DNA of 47,660 bases from Clostridia bacterium (GTDB lineage: Bacteria; Bacillota; Clostridia; Christensenellales; Aristaeellaceae), in the NCBI GenBank assembly GCA_017459565.1, contig JAFUCP010000021.1, positions 1-47,660 of the forward strand, read 5' to 3'. Made by a program: the position numbers and the translations under genes. Of this stretch, positions 24,968 to 33,684 are shown piece by piece. Position 1 is the stretch's first letter; the number at the start of each line of letters is the position of its first letter. The notes beneath the pieces were generated by a model, which saw only the letters and a program-made list of their open reading frames with translations, was not told the origin of the DNA and did not search any database.

Positions 24968-25213
24968 TTACTGCGGATTTCCGGTGGCGATGCCATAGAC
25001 CAGCGCGGCGACGAGCAGGAGGGCCGTGACCGCTATGATCACGTTGATCGCCGTCAGCGAAAGCTTGTCGCCGATCCTGTCGTACAGCTTGTAGCGCCTC
25101 GGCCGCCCTGTCCTGGCCCGTTCGGCGGCCTCCTGTTGATTCCGTGAGGCCGTCTCCGCCTGTTCCATGCGCGCGCGCGCCGCCTTATCCGTATTGTTTA
25201 ATCCCTTCATCAT
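24968..25213 (-). CDS. Small single-pass membrane protein after mglC
   Basis: 81 residues. Charged N-terminal half (ARARMEQAETASRNQQEAAERARTG region, mostly helix), then YKLYDRIGDKLSLTAINVIIA leading into one membrane helix (about 54-75) and a short tail. It begins 6 bases after the mglC stop and ends just before the operon terminator, so it is the last gene of the mgl transcript. No known family recognised; the position suggests an accessory part of the sugar transporter, without direct support. Confidence 0.65.
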   Translation of the reverse strand: MMKGLNNTDKAARARMEQAETASRNQQEAAERARTGRPRRYKLYDRIGDKLSLTAINVIIAVTALLLVAALVYGIATGNPQ

Positions 25214-25219
25214 TCGGTA

Positions 25220-26893
25220 TTACTTCTTCACGATGTACTTGCGCACGTCGATGGAAACGGCCAGAATGATGATCAGGCCACGAATGATATACTGGATATA
25301 GGGGTTGACCCCCAGGAAGTTCAGGGCGTACACGATGGCCTGCATGATCACCGCACCGATGACAACGCCCTGGATGGTGCCGACGCCGCCGGAGAAGGAG
25401 ACGCCGCCGACCACGACCGCGCTGATGGCGTCCGTTTCGTAGTTCAGGCCGGTGTTGGCGCCGACCGCGGTGATACGGGCCGCTTCGAGGAAGGAAGCGA
25501 TGCCGTACAGCACGCCGGCCATCAGGTAAACCAGCATGATGGTCTTTGCCACGTTGACGCCGGAAACCGCGGCGGCTTCCGTATTGCCGCCAACGGCAAA
25601 CATGTTCTTGCCCAGCGTGGTCTTGTTCCAGATCACCCAAACGATGGCCGCCATCACAATGAAGTAGATAACCACCAGCGGGATGCGGATGCCGCCCACA
25701 AAGATGCCGCCCGCGGCCACGTTCAGGAACGTGGAATCGAAGGTGGACAGCGCCTGGGCCGTGCCGGAGGGCTGGGACTCAATGTACAGGCAGTTCGCGC
25801 CATAGGCGATCAGCTGGGTGCCCAGGGTGACGATGAAGGCGTGCAGGTGCAGCTTTGCCACACCAAAGCCGTTGATCAGGCTGAACAGCACGGCCACGGC
25901 GATGGAGGCGAGCAGGGGCACCACCAGACCGAAGCCGCCCAGCGGGTTCACCATGGTGGGATACATGCGGCTGGCATAGGTGACAGACTGCACCAGGGAA
26001 GCCGTCATGGCCGCGGAAATGCCCAGAACGCGTCCGATGGACAGGTCGGTGCCGGCCAGCACGATCAATCCCGCGCAGCCCAGCGCAAGGATGCCCTTGG
26101 TGGAGGCGTTTTGCAGGATGTTCAGGATGTTGTCAATGCTCAGGAAATCCGGGCGCATGATGGAAACCACGATCAGAATCAGGCCCAGAATGATGAACAG
26201 CGCGTAGTTCAGCAGAACCGAGGTGATCTTTTCCATCTTGGGATTGGACGCCTTCACCCGGGCCTTGGGCTTGATATCCATGGCCTGGATGAGGAAGTAA
26301 GCCAGCGCCGCCACAACCAGTATGATGCCGATAAACTGAATGGTCACGGCCATGGTCATATGGCTGTTGTCCAGCAGCTTCGGAAGCCCCTCGCGGTACA
26401 TGCCCAGCAGCGCTTCATTGGAGGCCAGCGCATCGAACTGCGCCTCGTCCGCAATGCCCATTTCGGTCATGGCCATGGCCTTCTTCATGGGATCGCTGGT
26501 GTCGTGGTCCTTGATCAGGTCGTTGATGTTCTCCTCGGTCCAGGATTCATCCTGGGCGTGGGCGTACTCCAGGAACCTGTTGCGGTCCTTGGCGTTGTCC
26601 GTGGCGGTCTCATAGGCCACGCGCGCGTCTACCGCCGCGTCCACCGCCGCCGCGTCCAGTCCCAGCTCCTTCAGGAAGCCCTTCACCTTGTCCGGGCCGA
26701 TCTTGTTCACAGAGCCCAGCTCCGTCAGCTTGTCCGGCTCCTGGATAAAGGTCATCGCCGATTTCTTGTCGCTGCCCATCATGGCAGCCGCGTTTTCATA
26801 GATGCCCGTACCCGTCATGCCGTACACAACGCAAGCGATGCCGATCGCCAGCACGACCAGCATGATGATGCTGGCAATTCTCTTTTTACTCAT
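25220..26893 (-). CDS. mglC: Galactose/methylgalactoside-type ABC permease with N-terminal insertion
   Basis: 557 residues; usual MglC is about 340. The C-terminal 350 residues are a clear MglC/RbsC permease (VLAGTDLSIGRVLGISAAMTA, AVGGNTEAAAVSGVNV, TDAISAVVVGGVSFSGGVG). A membrane helix at about 5-27 is followed by roughly 150 polar residues with many Asp, Glu and Lys and then a helix at about 182-203, so an extra mainly helical domain likely faces the outside. Partner of MglA and MglB. The insert has no motif I recognise. Confidence 0.88.
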   Translation of the reverse strand: MSKKRIASIIMLVVLAIGIACVVYGMTGTGIYENAAAMMGSDKKSAMTFIQEPDKLTELGSVNKIGPDKVKGFLKELGLDAAAVDAAVDARVAYETATDNAKDRNRFLEYAHAQDESWTEENINDLIKDHDTSDPMKKAMAMTEMGIADEAQFDALASNEALLGMYREGLPKLLDNSHMTMAVTIQFIGIILVVAALAYFLIQAMDIKPKARVKASNPKMEKITSVLLNYALFIILGLILIVVSIMRPDFLSIDNILNILQNASTKGILALGCAGLIVLAGTDLSIGRVLGISAAMTASLVQSVTYASRMYPTMVNPLGGFGLVVPLLASIAVAVLFSLINGFGVAKLHLHAFIVTLGTQLIAYGANCLYIESQPSGTAQALSTFDSTFLNVAAGGIFVGGIRIPLVVIYFIVMAAIVWVIWNKTTLGKNMFAVGGNTEAAAVSGVNVAKTIMLVYLMAGVLYGIASFLEAARITAVGANTGLNYETDAISAVVVGGVSFSGGVGTIQGVVIGAVIMQAIVYALNFLGVNPYIQYIIRGLIIILAVSIDVRKYIVKK

Positions 26894-26908
26894 TCTGTCG
26901 TCACCTCA

Positions 26909-28426
26909 TCATACATACTTGGCCGCCAGAGCCATGATCGTCTCCTGCTCGCCGGGGATATCGCCGAAGTCCTTGCCCCGCTCCACGATGCCGGCCAGCT
27001 GTCCGTTGGACATGACCAGGATGCGGTCGCAGATGCCCAGCAGCTCAGGCATTTCAGAGGAGACCATCATAACGCCCTTCCCCTGTTCCGCCAGATTCAG
27101 GATCAGCTGGTAAATTTCATACTTCGCGCCGACATCAATGCCTCGGGTGGGCTCGTCCAGCAGCAGCACGTCCGGCTGGGTCAACAGCCAGCGCCCGATG
27201 ATCACCTTCTGCTGGTTGCCGCCGGAGAGGCTCTTGATGTGGGTTTTTTTGCTGGGGGTCTTGACCTTGATGGAATCGATGACCCAGTCGGTGTCCCTGT
27301 CCATTTTTCTGCCGTTCAAAAGCAGCTTTCCATAGCTGTTCACATTGGCGATGATGGAATTAAACAGGATGGTGTTTTCGCCGAAGATGCCCGTGGCGCG
27401 GCGCTCCTCGGTGATCAGGGCGAAGCCGTTCCTGCGGGCCTCGTCCGTGGTCACATTGTTGATGGGCTTGCCCTGCATGACGACCTCGCCCCCGCCGCGG
27501 GTGAAATACCCGAACAGGGAGTTCAGCAGCTCCGTGCGCCGGGAGCCCACCAGGCCCGCCACGCCCAGCACCTCGCCGCGGTGCAGCTGGAAGGTGACGT
27601 TGTGGCAGGTCGGCTCATACATGCCGGAGAAGTCCTTCACATCCAGAAGCACATCGCCGATCTGATTGTTCTTCGGCGGGAACTGGTTGGTCATCTCCCT
27701 GCCAACCATCAGGCGAATGATTTCCGCCTTGGTCAGCTCGCTGGCGCTCTTGGTGGCGATCCATTGGCCGTCGCGCATGATGGTCACGTCATCGGAGATG
27801 CGTAGGATCTCATCCATCTTGTGGCTGATATAGATGATGCCCACGCCCTCGGCAGTCAGGCGCTTCATGATGCGGAACAGATGCTCCACCTCGTCCTCGG
27901 TCAGAGAGCTGGTCGGCTCGTCCAGCACCAGTATGCGCGCATTATAGGAAACGGCTTTGCCGATTTCCACCATCTGGCGCTTGGACACGGACAGCTCGCC
28001 GATGATCTGCTTCGGGTCAACATCGATCTCCAGCCTTTCGAAGATCGACCTGGTCTCGTTGTACATCCTCTTGCTGTCCACGATGCCCAGCTTGTTGGTG
28101 GGGAAACGGCCCAGCCAGACATTTTCCATCACGTTGCGGCGCAGCACCTGGTTCAGCTCCTGGTGTACCATGGCCACGCCGTTGTCCAGCGCGTCCCTGG
28201 GGCTTGTGAACGCCACGGGCTTTCCATCCATCGTGACGGTGCCGCCGTCGCGGGTGTAGATGCCGAAAAGGCACTTCATCAGCGTGGACTTGCCCGCGCC
28301 GTTTTCACCCATCAGCGCGTGTACCGTGCCGGGGCGCAGCTGGAGCTTTGCGTGGTCCAGCGCCTTGACGCCGGGAAACTGCTTTTCAATATCCAGCATT
28401 TCCAGCAGGTATTGACTTTCTGACAT
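26909..28426 (-). CDS. mglA: Galactose/methylgalactoside ABC importer ATPase
   Basis: 505 residues with two ABC domains. Domain 1: Walker A GENGAGKST, signature region ELSVSKRQMVEIGKA, Walker B ILVLDEPTSSL. Domain 2: GLVGSRRTELLNSLFG in place of a normal Walker A, signature LSGGNQQKVIIGRW, and VLLLDEPTRGIDVGAKYEIY. The asymmetric pattern is normal for the monosaccharide CUT2 family. Located between mglB and mglC. The ribosome binding site is weak. Confidence 0.94.
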   Translation of the reverse strand: MSESQYLLEMLDIEKQFPGVKALDHAKLQLRPGTVHALMGENGAGKSTLMKCLFGIYTRDGGTVTMDGKPVAFTSPRDALDNGVAMVHQELNQVLRRNVMENVWLGRFPTNKLGIVDSKRMYNETRSIFERLEIDVDPKQIIGELSVSKRQMVEIGKAVSYNARILVLDEPTSSLTEDEVEHLFRIMKRLTAEGVGIIYISHKMDEILRISDDVTIMRDGQWIATKSASELTKAEIIRLMVGREMTNQFPPKNNQIGDVLLDVKDFSGMYEPTCHNVTFQLHRGEVLGVAGLVGSRRTELLNSLFGYFTRGGGEVVMQGKPINNVTTDEARRNGFALITEERRATGIFGENTILFNSIIANVNSYGKLLLNGRKMDRDTDWVIDSIKVKTPSKKTHIKSLSGGNQQKVIIGRWLLTQPDVLLLDEPTRGIDVGAKYEIYQLILNLAEQGKGVMMVSSEMPELLGICDRILVMSNGQLAGIVERGKDFGDIPGEQETIMALAAKYV

Positions 28427-28484
28427 GTGTTAACTTCACCACTTTTCAGCAAATATCGATTGTTCCAAACAGCTCTCCATATCT

Positions 28485-28518
28485 CAAAACGGTTCCGGCA
28501 GCCGAAGCCGCCGGAACC
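28485..28518 (-). terminator. Intercistronic hairpin between mglB and mglA
   Basis: GGTTCCGGC (28491-28499) / GCCGGAACC (28510-28518); the minus-strand tail is GTTTTG. It is probably a partial terminator that leaves the binding protein gene more highly expressed than the ATPase and permease genes. Confidence 0.65.
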
Positions 28519-28556
28519 ATCTGATCTGACTTCCTGCGTTGACCGAAAGCCAGAAC

Positions 28557-29606
28557 TTATTCTGCCACGCTGTCAGCGGTGATCTTGGCATAGGGGATGT
28601 ACACGGAGCAGCCGTCGTCGTTCACGGTGTACTTGTCCTCCAGGCCCTCCATCCACGCGCCGTTCAGCAGCCAGTTCATCGCAAAGCGGATGTTGGCTTC
28701 GCCCATGGCGTCGCCGTCCTGCTTGACGGTAGCGGTCATCTTGCCGGCCTTGATAGCCTCGATGGCGGCGTCGGTGGCGTCGACACCGATGACGGCGATG
28801 GAAGGATCGCCCTCGTTGCCGGTGTTGTAGCCGGACTGGTTCAGAGCCGCGATGACGCCGATGGCCATGTCATCGTTGTTAGCGAAGACCAGCTCGATTT
28901 CAGGATGAGACTGCCAGATGGACAGCATCGCGTCGTTGGCCTTGCCGGTGTCCCAGTCGGCAACGATGATGTCGTTGACCATCTCCAGCGGCACGCCCAG
29001 CTCCTTGGCGGTCTCCTCAGAGTACTGGGTACGCGCGATGGCTTCGGGGTTGTTGGCAACGCCCTTGAACTCCACGAACTGCACGGTGCCGTCGCCGTTC
29101 AGGTCGATGGCGGCGGAATCAGCGGCCCACAGATCGGCCAGGATCTCGCCCTGCATGTCGCCGGCCTCGCGGGGCAGCGTGCCCACGAAGAAAGCGCCGG
29201 AATCCTTCACGACGGAATCATAGGTATCCTCCGACGGCGGAATGTTGTAGAACAGGAAGGGGATGCCGGCCGCGGTGAACTTGTCCACCAGGGTCTGGCC
29301 GCCGGCGGGCTCCGCCAAGTTAATGATCACGAAGTCGGGCTTCTTGCCGATGATCTGGTCGGCCTGCTCGACCTGCTTGGCCATGTCGTCCTGCGCGTCA
29401 TCCATCGTCAGGTTGATGGTCACGCCCAGCTCCTCCGCGACGATATCCTTCCACTTCATCATGCCGGTGCGCACGGTGGAGCCGTAGGTGTCGTCAAACT
29501 TCCAGACCAGAACGTGGATGTTGTACTCGTCCTTCGTCTCCGCGACAGCGGCGAAGCAGGACAGCGCCAGCACGAGAGCCAGCACGAGGACCAGGATTTT
29601 CTTCAT
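28557..29606 (-). CDS. mglB: Galactose/glucose-type periplasmic-binding protein
   Basis: 349 residues, type I periplasmic-binding fold. Signal peptide at 1-24 (LVLVLALVLALSCFAAVAE). A calcium-binding loop DLNGDGTVQF, as in enteric MglB, is present, plus AFANNDDMAIGV-like VFANNDDMAIGVIAALNQ and IAVIGVDATDAAIEAIKAG. It should bind galactose or glucose at the cell surface and hand it to MglA-MglC. The Cys at the end of the signal peptide (ALSC) is a poor lipobox; the site AVA/E fits signal peptidase I better. AAGGAGG upstream of ATG 29606; consensus promoter at 29703-29731. Confidence 0.92.
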   Translation of the reverse strand: MKKILVLVLALVLALSCFAAVAETKDEYNIHVLVWKFDDTYGSTVRTGMMKWKDIVAEELGVTINLTMDDAQDDMAKQVEQADQIIGKKPDFVIINLAEPAGGQTLVDKFTAAGIPFLFYNIPPSEDTYDSVVKDSGAFFVGTLPREAGDMQGEILADLWAADSAAIDLNGDGTVQFVEFKGVANNPEAIARTQYSEETAKELGVPLEMVNDIIVADWDTGKANDAMLSIWQSHPEIELVFANNDDMAIGVIAALNQSGYNTGNEGDPSIAVIGVDATDAAIEAIKAGKMTATVKQDGDAMGEANIRFAMNWLLNGAWMEGLEDKYTVNDDGCSVYIPYAKITADSVAE

Positions 29607-29702
29607 TGGGTTCTACCTCCTTGTTTTTTGTTATAACAGGGTGCTTTCGCCCCGAATAACCCATGAAAAGCATTTCTGAAGCGGCTTGCAGCTTTACAAT
29701 CG

Positions 29703-29731
29703 ATTATAACATTCCGGCAATAGAATGTCAA
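29703..29731 (-). promoter_or_regulatory. Promoter of the mgl operon
   Basis: Minus strand TTGACA (29726-29731), exact 17-bp spacer, TATAAT (29703-29708): a full consensus promoter. A leader of about 90 nt follows. I found no convincing catabolite-repression (cre) site in it. Confidence 0.92.
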
Positions 29732-29893
29732 CATAAAAAGCCACTTCGGGTCATTTTTATATAATACGCGCCCGGGCAGGTCCATTCCGCCGTAAATCAC
29801 AACAGAATACCCGTCTTCGCGGCGCCCGTTTACATTTTTGTCGCAATGAACGGTTTTTTCTTCAAATTTCCTCCTTTTTTGCGGGCGCACATC

Positions 29894-29923
29894 TTGATTT
29901 GTTTGATTAAGTCATGCTATAAT
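29894..29923 (+). promoter_or_regulatory. Promoter of the BMP-family binding protein gene
   Basis: TTGATT (29894-29899), 18-bp spacer, TATAAT (29918-29923), about 55 bases ahead of the start codon. No purine-type riboswitch is seen in the leader. Confidence 0.78.
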
Positions 29924-29978
29924 ACCCGCAGACGGACATGCAATACATGTCGGTTAATAATTCTTTGGAGGCACGGAT

Positions 29979-30983
29979 ATGAAAAAGATTCTCTCTGTCG
30001 CTCTGCTTCTGTGCATGGTTCTCATGATGGCTGTTCCGGCTGCCGTCGCTGAGAAGACCACCGTCAAAATCGGCATGGTGACCGACGTCGGCGGCGTCAA
30101 CGACAAGTCCTTCAACCAGACTTCCTGGGAAGGCCTGCAGGCCCTGGCCGCCGAGGACGATTCCTTTGAAGTCAACTATCTGGAGAGCAAGACCGACGCC
30201 GACTATCAGACCAACATCAGCACCTTCGTCGAAGAAGGCTATGACCTGATCATCTGCGTGGGCTATATGCTGGCCGACGCCACCCGCGAGGCTGCCGAGG
30301 AGAACCCCGATCAGCTGTTCGCCATCATCGATGATTCCTCCATCGATCTGCCCAACGTGGCTTGCCTGATGTTCGCCCAGGAGCAGGCTTCCTACCTGGT
30401 GGGCCTGGTTGCCGGTTCCGTGACGCAGACCAAGAACGTCGGCTATGTCCAGGGCATGGTTTCCGATTCCATGAACCTGTTCGGCATCGGCTACATTTCC
30501 GGCGTTCTGGAAGTGTGCCCCGACGCCACCATCCAGCAGTACAATGCCAACAACTTCGGTGACAGCGCCGGCGGCTCCACCGCGGCCAAGAACATGATCA
30601 CCAACGGCGCCGACGTCATCTATCACGCTGCCGGCGGCACGGGCATGGGCGTCATCGAAGCCTGCAACGAGGAGAAGATCTGGGCTATCGGCGTTGACAC
30701 CGACCAGTCCATCCTGGCTCCCGATCATGTGATCACCTCCGCCATGAAGCGCGTTGACGTCGCTTCCCAGGACATCTCCAAGGCTGTCAAGGACGGCACC
30801 TTCGAGGCCGGCATCCACATGTATGACCTGTCCAATGGCGGCGTCGACCTGGCTCCCACCCGCGATCACATCCCGGAGGACGTTCTGGCTTTGGTTGAGG
30901 ATGCCAAGGCTGCCATCATCGCCGGTGAAAAGACCGTGCCCACCTCCGTGGACGACGTGCCCGAGTTCACCCTGGACGACTGA
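29979..30983 (+). CDS. BMP family (PnrA/NupN-like) substrate-binding protein
   Basis: 334 residues. Signal peptide 1-24 ending AVAE; then KIGMVTDVGGVNDKSFNQTSWEGL, the family signature, with TDADYQTNISTF, VDTDQSILAPDHVITSAMKRVDVA and a C-terminal lobe. Members bind nucleosides (PnrA, NupN). They are normally lipoproteins, but here the single Cys (residue 12) is within the hydrophobic core and no lipobox is present. Its transporter partners are almost certainly the ATPase and permeases at 33685-37281, which lack their own binding protein; two glycyl-radical genes on the other strand lie between. Own promoter and strong terminator. Confidence 0.92.
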   Translation: MKKILSVALLLCMVLMMAVPAAVAEKTTVKIGMVTDVGGVNDKSFNQTSWEGLQALAAEDDSFEVNYLESKTDADYQTNISTFVEEGYDLIICVGYMLADATREAAEENPDQLFAIIDDSSIDLPNVACLMFAQEQASYLVGLVAGSVTQTKNVGYVQGMVSDSMNLFGIGYISGVLEVCPDATIQQYNANNFGDSAGGSTAAKNMITNGADVIYHAAGGTGMGVIEACNEEKIWAIGVDTDQSILAPDHVITSAMKRVDVASQDISKAVKDGTFEAGIHMYDLSNGGVDLAPTRDHIPEDVLALVEDAKAAIIAGEKTVPTSVDDVPEFTLDD

Positions 30984-30997
30984 TCGGTTTTCTTCGC

Positions 30998-31026
30998 AAA
31001 AGAGCTGCCCGCCGGGCAGCTCTTTT
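30998..31026. terminator. Bidirectional terminator after the BMP gene
   Basis: AAAAGAGCTGCCC (30998-31010), loop GCC, GGGCAGCTCTTTT (31014-31026): a perfect 13-bp stem whose A and T ends act for both strands, between convergent genes. Confidence 0.92.
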
Positions 31027-31076
31027 GTCATATCTGAGCGCGCGGGCAGGGCCCGCCGCTGTTTTTCAGGGAATTG

Positions 31077-31919
31077 TCAAACTACAAAGGCCCTCCCGGC
31101 TCCCAGCTTACGGGCCAGACGGGCGTAGCCTTCGGCATAGGCCGAATCGGTCGTATCCTCCCCCAGCAGCTTTTGATAGCGCTCGCGCACGCCAAAGGGT
31201 CGGTAGCAAATGATCTTATAGTCGCACGCATCGCCGATATGCCCGGCCACATAGCGCACCGTGGTCTCATTGTCCGCGTCCCGGTCCGGGAAAATGACTG
31301 TCCGAACCTCCTGGAGCTTTCCGGCTTTCAGAAGATAATCGAGGTTGCGCAGCACAATTTCTCCGTCGCAGCCAATCAGGCGTTCGCTCCAGGACCGGTC
31401 CACCGCCTTTACATCCAGCATCACGCCGTCGCAGACCTCGAGCAGCCTGGGATCGGCCTCAAAGTCAAAGGAGCCGTTTGAATCGACCAGGCATGTCTTG
31501 CCCAGGCTTCTGACTTCCCTGAAAAGGGCGATCAAAAAATCATATTGCTGCGTACACTCTCCTCCCGAGGTCGTGACGCCGCCGATATACGGCGCGGCGC
31601 GGCGCACCTGGGCCATCACCTCCTCCACCGTCATCCAGCGGACCCGGGGCGAGGCATCGTGGGGACAGACATGTATGCAGGTATCGCAGCCAACGCACAG
31701 CCCGCTATCCCATGCCACGCGGCCTCCGTCGTCCATCCGAAGGGCCTTCACAGGGCATTTGTCCACGCAGGCTCCGCAGCCGCGGCACATGTGAATCGTC
31801 TCCGGGTTATGGCAGAACAGACAGTTGAAGGGACAGCCCTGGAAAAAAATGGAGGTCCTGTTTCCGGGACCGTCCACGTTTGAAAAGGGAATTATCCTGT
31901 TAACCGGCGCTCTCATCAT
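31077..31919 (-). CDS. yjjW: YjjW family glycyl radical enzyme activase (radical SAM)
   Basis: 280 residues. Radical SAM cluster motif CPFNCLFC (Cys29, 33, 36), followed by two ferredoxin-like clusters (CRGCGACVDKCPVKAL and CVGCDTCIHVCPH), then TTSGGECTQQ. Such enzymes abstract a hydrogen from a glycine of their partner with S-adenosylmethionine. Start ATG 31919 chosen since AGGAGG lies 10 nt upstream; the frame extends further (31955) without a site. It overlaps the 3' end of yjjI by 20 bases, which confirms the pair. Oxygen-sensitive chemistry fits an anaerobe. Confidence 0.93.
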   Translation of the reverse strand: MMRAPVNRIIPFSNVDGPGNRTSIFFQGCPFNCLFCHNPETIHMCRGCGACVDKCPVKALRMDDGGRVAWDSGLCVGCDTCIHVCPHDASPRVRWMTVEEVMAQVRRAAPYIGGVTTSGGECTQQYDFLIALFREVRSLGKTCLVDSNGSFDFEADPRLLEVCDGVMLDVKAVDRSWSERLIGCDGEIVLRNLDYLLKAGKLQEVRTVIFPDRDADNETTVRYVAGHIGDACDYKIICYRPFGVRERYQKLLGEDTTDSAYAEGYARLARKLGAGRAFVV

Positions 31920-33417
31920 GGCGCTGAATCCTCCTGTCCAGGGCGTGGCCGCCATCCTGGGCGCCCATGCCGTAGAGCGTTACCTGGTTGAGGGACTGCT
32001 TTTTCTGGCGCAGCTTCTCAATCTCGCTCTTCTTGACCAGATAGCCCGTCACGCGCACCACGTCGTTGTTCTCCAGGTACCCGGAGAAATAGCGCAGGCC
32101 GTTGGCCAGAGAGCCCTTGATGATGGGAAGCACGGCCTCCGGCGTCTTGAGGTACGTCTCCTCGAACTTGAAAATATCGCCGGTGCCGGTGGGGAAATAC
32201 GGGTGGAACTTCTCGTTGACCTCAAGCTGCTCCAGCATCGTGGGCTCCACGCCGATAGGAATACGGGTTCCGGGCGAATCGTCCATGCCGTCCGTATCGA
32301 TGCCCACCTGGGCATGCAGGCGGTAGCGATGATCATAGGCGTCGCAATAGGGCGCGACATGCTCGCTCACCCGCTTTTCGATGGCGTCCATGATGCGGAT
32401 GCCCAGCGCCGTGGCCGCTTCGTTCATGCCGAAGCCCTTCTTCTTGTCCGCAATGTGCAGAAGGTTGTTGCAGCACTCCGCAAGCCCGACCACGCCGAAC
32501 ATGCCGGTAAAGTTCTCCTGGCGGACAAAGCCCTCCGTGACAAGGAAGTTGGTCTTGAAAAAGCTGGACTGCTCCACGATGAATTTGACGCGCTTGTCCA
32601 TGTATTCCAGCTGCAAATCGATGTATTTCGGAAGCTCGTTTTCGAGGAAGTCCTCCACGCTCTTCGCGTCCAGGGAACACTCATAGAGTCTGAGCCTGGG
32701 CAGTGTAAATCCGCCGCCGCCGATGGAAAGGCCGTTGTAGCAGGAGGCGATGGCATAGCGCTTACCCCACTCCTTCACAAACATCCTGTGATTGGCAAAA
32801 GAGGGCTTCGCGGTCCTGAGCATGCATTTCACGCAGGCCAGGGCAAATTCGTCACTGGTGCGCTCGGGATCGTAGCGAAGCGTCAAATTGGGCACCGCCA
32901 GCTGCATTTCCTCCGTCAGCTCCAGCAGCAGGCGGCCGGTAAGCGTATCCTCCGGCCCGATGTCCGCGTGGACAAAGGAATCCGTCTGCACGCGGTCGAT
33001 ATTGCGCAAAAACAGGCGCAGAACCTTCTTCGCGTATGCCCTGTCCTCCTTCAGCACAAAGGGCTCCAGCAGCTTGTCCAGATCACCCAAATACACGGGA
33101 TAGGTGGTGATCGAAGGAACGTGGCAGTAGAAGATTTCCAGCACGTTCACCGCTTCCAGCAGGTCCTTCGGAGGCTCCAGCTCCAGAAATGCGCAGCCCT
33201 TTTCGAACAAAAGTTCATAATCCGGGCATATGTAGCGCGGACGGAACGGCATAACGCCCTCGTTCAGGTCGCAGAGCGCGCCTTTTTTCCTGGCCGCGTA
33301 ATATGCATCGGAATAGCGGATGCTGTCGTCCGTACTCTCTCCGAGCCGGGCAAGGTTGACCAGCTGCTGCCGGTAGGTCAAGGTGGGATCCTGTATAATT
33401 TTCAGCGCGTCAGACAC
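31900..33417 (-). CDS. yjjI: YjjI family glycyl radical enzyme
   Basis: 505 residues from GTG 33417 (GGAGG 8 nt upstream; the longer frame from 33465 lacks a site). Glycyl radical fold with the presumed thiyl Cys226 in ASCYNGLSIGGGG and radical Gly458 in RVTGYLV near the C-terminus. YjjI is a glycyl radical enzyme group whose substrate has not been settled. The gene forms a two-gene unit with its activase and has its own promoter. Its place inside a nucleoside-type transporter locus is suggestive of a nucleoside- or sugar-related substrate but is not proof. Confidence 0.94.
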   Translation of the reverse strand: MSDALKIIQDPTLTYRQQLVNLARLGESTDDSIRYSDAYYAARKKGALCDLNEGVMPFRPRYICPDYELLFEKGCAFLELEPPKDLLEAVNVLEIFYCHVPSITTYPVYLGDLDKLLEPFVLKEDRAYAKKVLRLFLRNIDRVQTDSFVHADIGPEDTLTGRLLLELTEEMQLAVPNLTLRYDPERTSDEFALACVKCMLRTAKPSFANHRMFVKEWGKRYAIASCYNGLSIGGGGFTLPRLRLYECSLDAKSVEDFLENELPKYIDLQLEYMDKRVKFIVEQSSFFKTNFLVTEGFVRQENFTGMFGVVGLAECCNNLLHIADKKKGFGMNEAATALGIRIMDAIEKRVSEHVAPYCDAYDHRYRLHAQVGIDTDGMDDSPGTRIPIGVEPTMLEQLEVNEKFHPYFPTGTGDIFKFEETYLKTPEAVLPIIKGSLANGLRYFSGYLENNDVVRVTGYLVKKSEIEKLRQKKQSLNQVTLYGMGAQDGGHALDRRIQRHDESAG

Positions 33418-33469
33418 GGCCAAAACCTCCATGCTTTGTAATTTGCGGGATCTCAATTTCCCCACTCAT

Positions 33470-33498
33470 ATTTTATAGCATCCGGCCCGGACTGTCAA
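33470..33498 (-). promoter_or_regulatory. Promoter of yjjI-yjjW
   Basis: Minus strand TTGACA (33493-33498), 17-bp spacer, TAAAAT (33470-33475). Confidence 0.8.
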
Positions 33499-33567
33499 CC
33501 GCTTCGCGCAAAGGACATCTACAGCCGTGCAAACGCCTTCGAAACCTGCCGAAAATTCAAAAAAAGG

Positions 33568-33596
33568 TTGACCTTGGAGGCCAAATAAATTAAAAT
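33568..33596 (+). promoter_or_regulatory. Promoter of the nucleoside-type transporter operon
   Basis: TTGACC (33568-33573), 17-bp spacer, TAAAAT (33591-33596). It diverges from the yjjI promoter with about 70 bp between the two -35 elements. Confidence 0.8.
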
Positions 33597-33684
33597 AGAA
33601 ATGAGGTATACAGGCGGTTTACGGAATCGCAATGCTTCCGCCCTTGCCGCCGGACAACGGATTACTGTAAAGGAGGCGGATTCC

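Noticed and set aside
25841-27805. 654-residue plus-strand frame opposite mglA-mglC
   Set aside because: Antisense shadow; composition and lack of a start site argue against it.
29640-29700. Possible cre (catabolite repression) site in the mglB leader
   Set aside because: The best 14-bp candidate (TGAAGCGGCTTGCA) has three mismatches at conserved positions, too weak to report as a feature.
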